DNA of 64,000 nucleotides. It comes from Bradyrhizobium sp. SZCCHNS1050. Its GTDB lineage: Bacteria; Pseudomonadota; Alphaproteobacteria; Rhizobiales; Xanthobacteraceae. Positions 63,251 to 64,000 of this stretch are shown piece by piece. The notes under the pieces were generated by a model. It saw nothing but the letters and a program-made list of their open reading frames with translations. It did not search any database and had not been told where the DNA came from. The number at the start of each line of letters is the position of its first letter. Positions within the stretch are counted from its first letter, which is position 1. The stretch lies in the NCBI RefSeq assembly GCF_032484785.1, contig NZ_JAUETR010000001.1, forward strand, positions 1 to 64,000, read 5' to 3'. A program made the translations under genes and the position numbers.

Positions 63251-63846
63251 GCGCGACCATCAGCAACACCAAGGTCATGAATCGCACCGACCTCACCTGC
63301 CGGCTGGTCGCGAAACTCAAGCACGAGGAAGCTGTCATCGGCGGCATCGGCAACACCAATTTCGATCTGTGGGCGGCGGGCCCGCGGCCGCAGAATTTCT
63401 ACATGCTCGGCAGCATGGGGCTTGCCTGCCCGATCGCGCTCGGCGTCGCCCTGGCGCAGCCGCAGCGCCGGGTGTTCGCGCTCGAGGGCGACGGCTCGCT
63501 GCTGATGCAGCTCGGCTGCCTGACCACGATTGCGACGCTGGCGCCGAAAAATTTGGCCATCATCGTCATGGACAACGGCATCTACCAGATCACCGGTAGC
63601 CAGCCGACCTCGGCCCGGCAGGCCGACATTGTCGCCATTGCCGCCGGCTGCGGCATTGGCGCCAGCCATTGGGCTGTAGACGAAGAGGATTTCGAACGCT
63701 TGATCGATCTTGCGTTCGAGGCGCTCGGTCCGGTGCTGATTGCGGCGAAGATCGACGACAAGCCCGGGATGGGCGCCACGAGGCGCGATCCGGCCCAAAT
63801 CCGCGAGCGCTTCATGCAGGGTCTGGGAGTCCGGCAGCCGATCTGA
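63247..63846 (+). CDS. thiamine-diphosphate enzyme, beta (PP) subunit, ComE-like
   Basis: 199 residues, the C-terminal ThDP domain. The metal/ThDP motif GDGS-x-N is seen as FALEGDGSLLMQLGCLTTI, then LAIIVMDNGIYQITGSQPT (about 78-125). It forms the active enzyme with the preceding subunit. Start ATG overlaps the upstream stop (ATGA). A 2-oxo acid such as sulfopyruvate, phosphonopyruvate or a related compound would be decarboxylated; the substrate is not shown by sequence. Confidence 0.82.
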   Translation: MSATISNTKVMNRTDLTCRLVAKLKHEEAVIGGIGNTNFDLWAAGPRPQNFYMLGSMGLACPIALGVALAQPQRRVFALEGDGSLLMQLGCLTTIATLAPKNLAIIVMDNGIYQITGSQPTSARQADIVAIAAGCGIGASHWAVDEEDFERLIDLAFEALGPVLIAAKIDDKPGMGATRRDPAQIRERFMQGLGVRQPI

Positions 63847-63976
63847 GGCGCCTGACCAAAGCTGTCTGCGGTACGATGAGAAGGCCAACGTCCGGCTTCC
63901 GAGCCGCATTAACTACACCGGTGCCTCAAGCGACCGTGACCCCGGTTCGTGGCCCGGAACGTGCTAAGCAGCGTCC

Positions 63977-64000
63977 ATGAAGATCGCGATCCGCCTCTCG
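63977..64000 (+). CDS. possible gene start cut by the window edge
   Basis: ATG at 63977 opens a frame MKIAIRLS running out of the window, 130 bp after the ThDP beta-subunit gene and on the same strand. Eight codons are too few to identify anything. Confidence 0.2.

Noticed and set aside
63869..63967. Possible small ORF after the ThDP beta subunit
   Set aside because: It is an off-frame extension with no start, motif or ribosome binding site.
1..64000. CRISPR array, phage or toxin-antitoxin system
   Set aside because: No regularly spaced repeats, no cas, integrase, phage structural or clear TA pair was recognised.

Overview
The window is high-GC alphaproteobacterial DNA, most likely Bradyrhizobium or a close Bradyrhizobiaceae relative. 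The grounds are the 16S rRNA 5' end on the minus strand at the left edge, the aerobic (CobG/CobN type) cobalamin genes with BluB, a cluster of non-coding text (about 13130-13890) resembling a dispersed repeat I recall from Bradyrhizobium, and many BA14K-type and small orphan proteins typical of that group. Species cannot be fixed from the sequence alone.

Layout. 1-700: 5' end of a 16S gene, its leader and a candidate rrn promoter. 702-2122: an intact IS256-family element with an 8-bp target duplication. 2131-3650: poorly coding DNA with two small hypothetical genes. 3651-9048: accessory metabolism (secreted tannase/feruloyl-esterase-type hydrolase, flavin-dependent monooxygenase, Asp/Glu-racemase-like protein lacking both catalytic cysteines, O-methyltransferase divergent from a TetR regulator with a palindromic candidate operator). 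9346-10905: an IS1182-family element. 10992-12827: large exported helical-repeat protein. 12828-13988: non-coding, repeat-derived DNA. 13989-17965: nitroreductase, MetY-type sulfhydrylase, alpha/beta hydrolase, and two exported small proteins (BA14K and Gly/Tyr-rich). 18026-21814: a solitary cyoB-type quinol oxidase subunit I and a DUF4336-SDR fusion.

21986-32099 (minus): late flagellar genes, flgD-flgE-small gene-flgN-like-flgK-flgL and fliC-fliD-fliS, with an ECF-type sigma factor upstream of fliC. They encode hook, hook cap, junction proteins, filament, filament cap and chaperones; basal-body and export genes are not here. Next to it (33040-35115, plus) is a two-gene unit with a glycosyltransferase-like protein and a formyltransferase-like protein; its position suggests, without proving, a role in surface or flagellar glycan modification. 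This is the best candidate for something undescribed.

35116-57781: a nearly complete adenosylcobalamin locus. A minus-strand cobalamin riboswitch (about 50478-50668) precedes hupE-DUF1636-cobW-cobN-cobG-cobH-cobI-cobJ (cobalt entry, cobalt handling and insertion, early corrin methylations). Other units are cobK(+), cobL-cobE-cobM(-), cbiD(+), cobB-bluB(-), cobU-cobO-cobQ(+), cbiB(-), cobD(+), cobT-cobC-cobS(-). Together they cover precorrin-2 to adenosylcobalamin, including lower-ligand synthesis. cobF is absent and cbiD is present, and the chelatase partners cobS/cobT and cobA are outside the window. Several opposite-strand neighbours overlap at their 3' ends.

57906-64000: Orn/Lys/Arg decarboxylase, GNAT acetyltransferase, a small CxxC protein, a D-2-hydroxyacid dehydrogenase divergent from a split thiamine-diphosphate decarboxylase pair (sulfopyruvate/phosphonopyruvate decarboxylase type), and possibly the first codons of another gene at the right edge.
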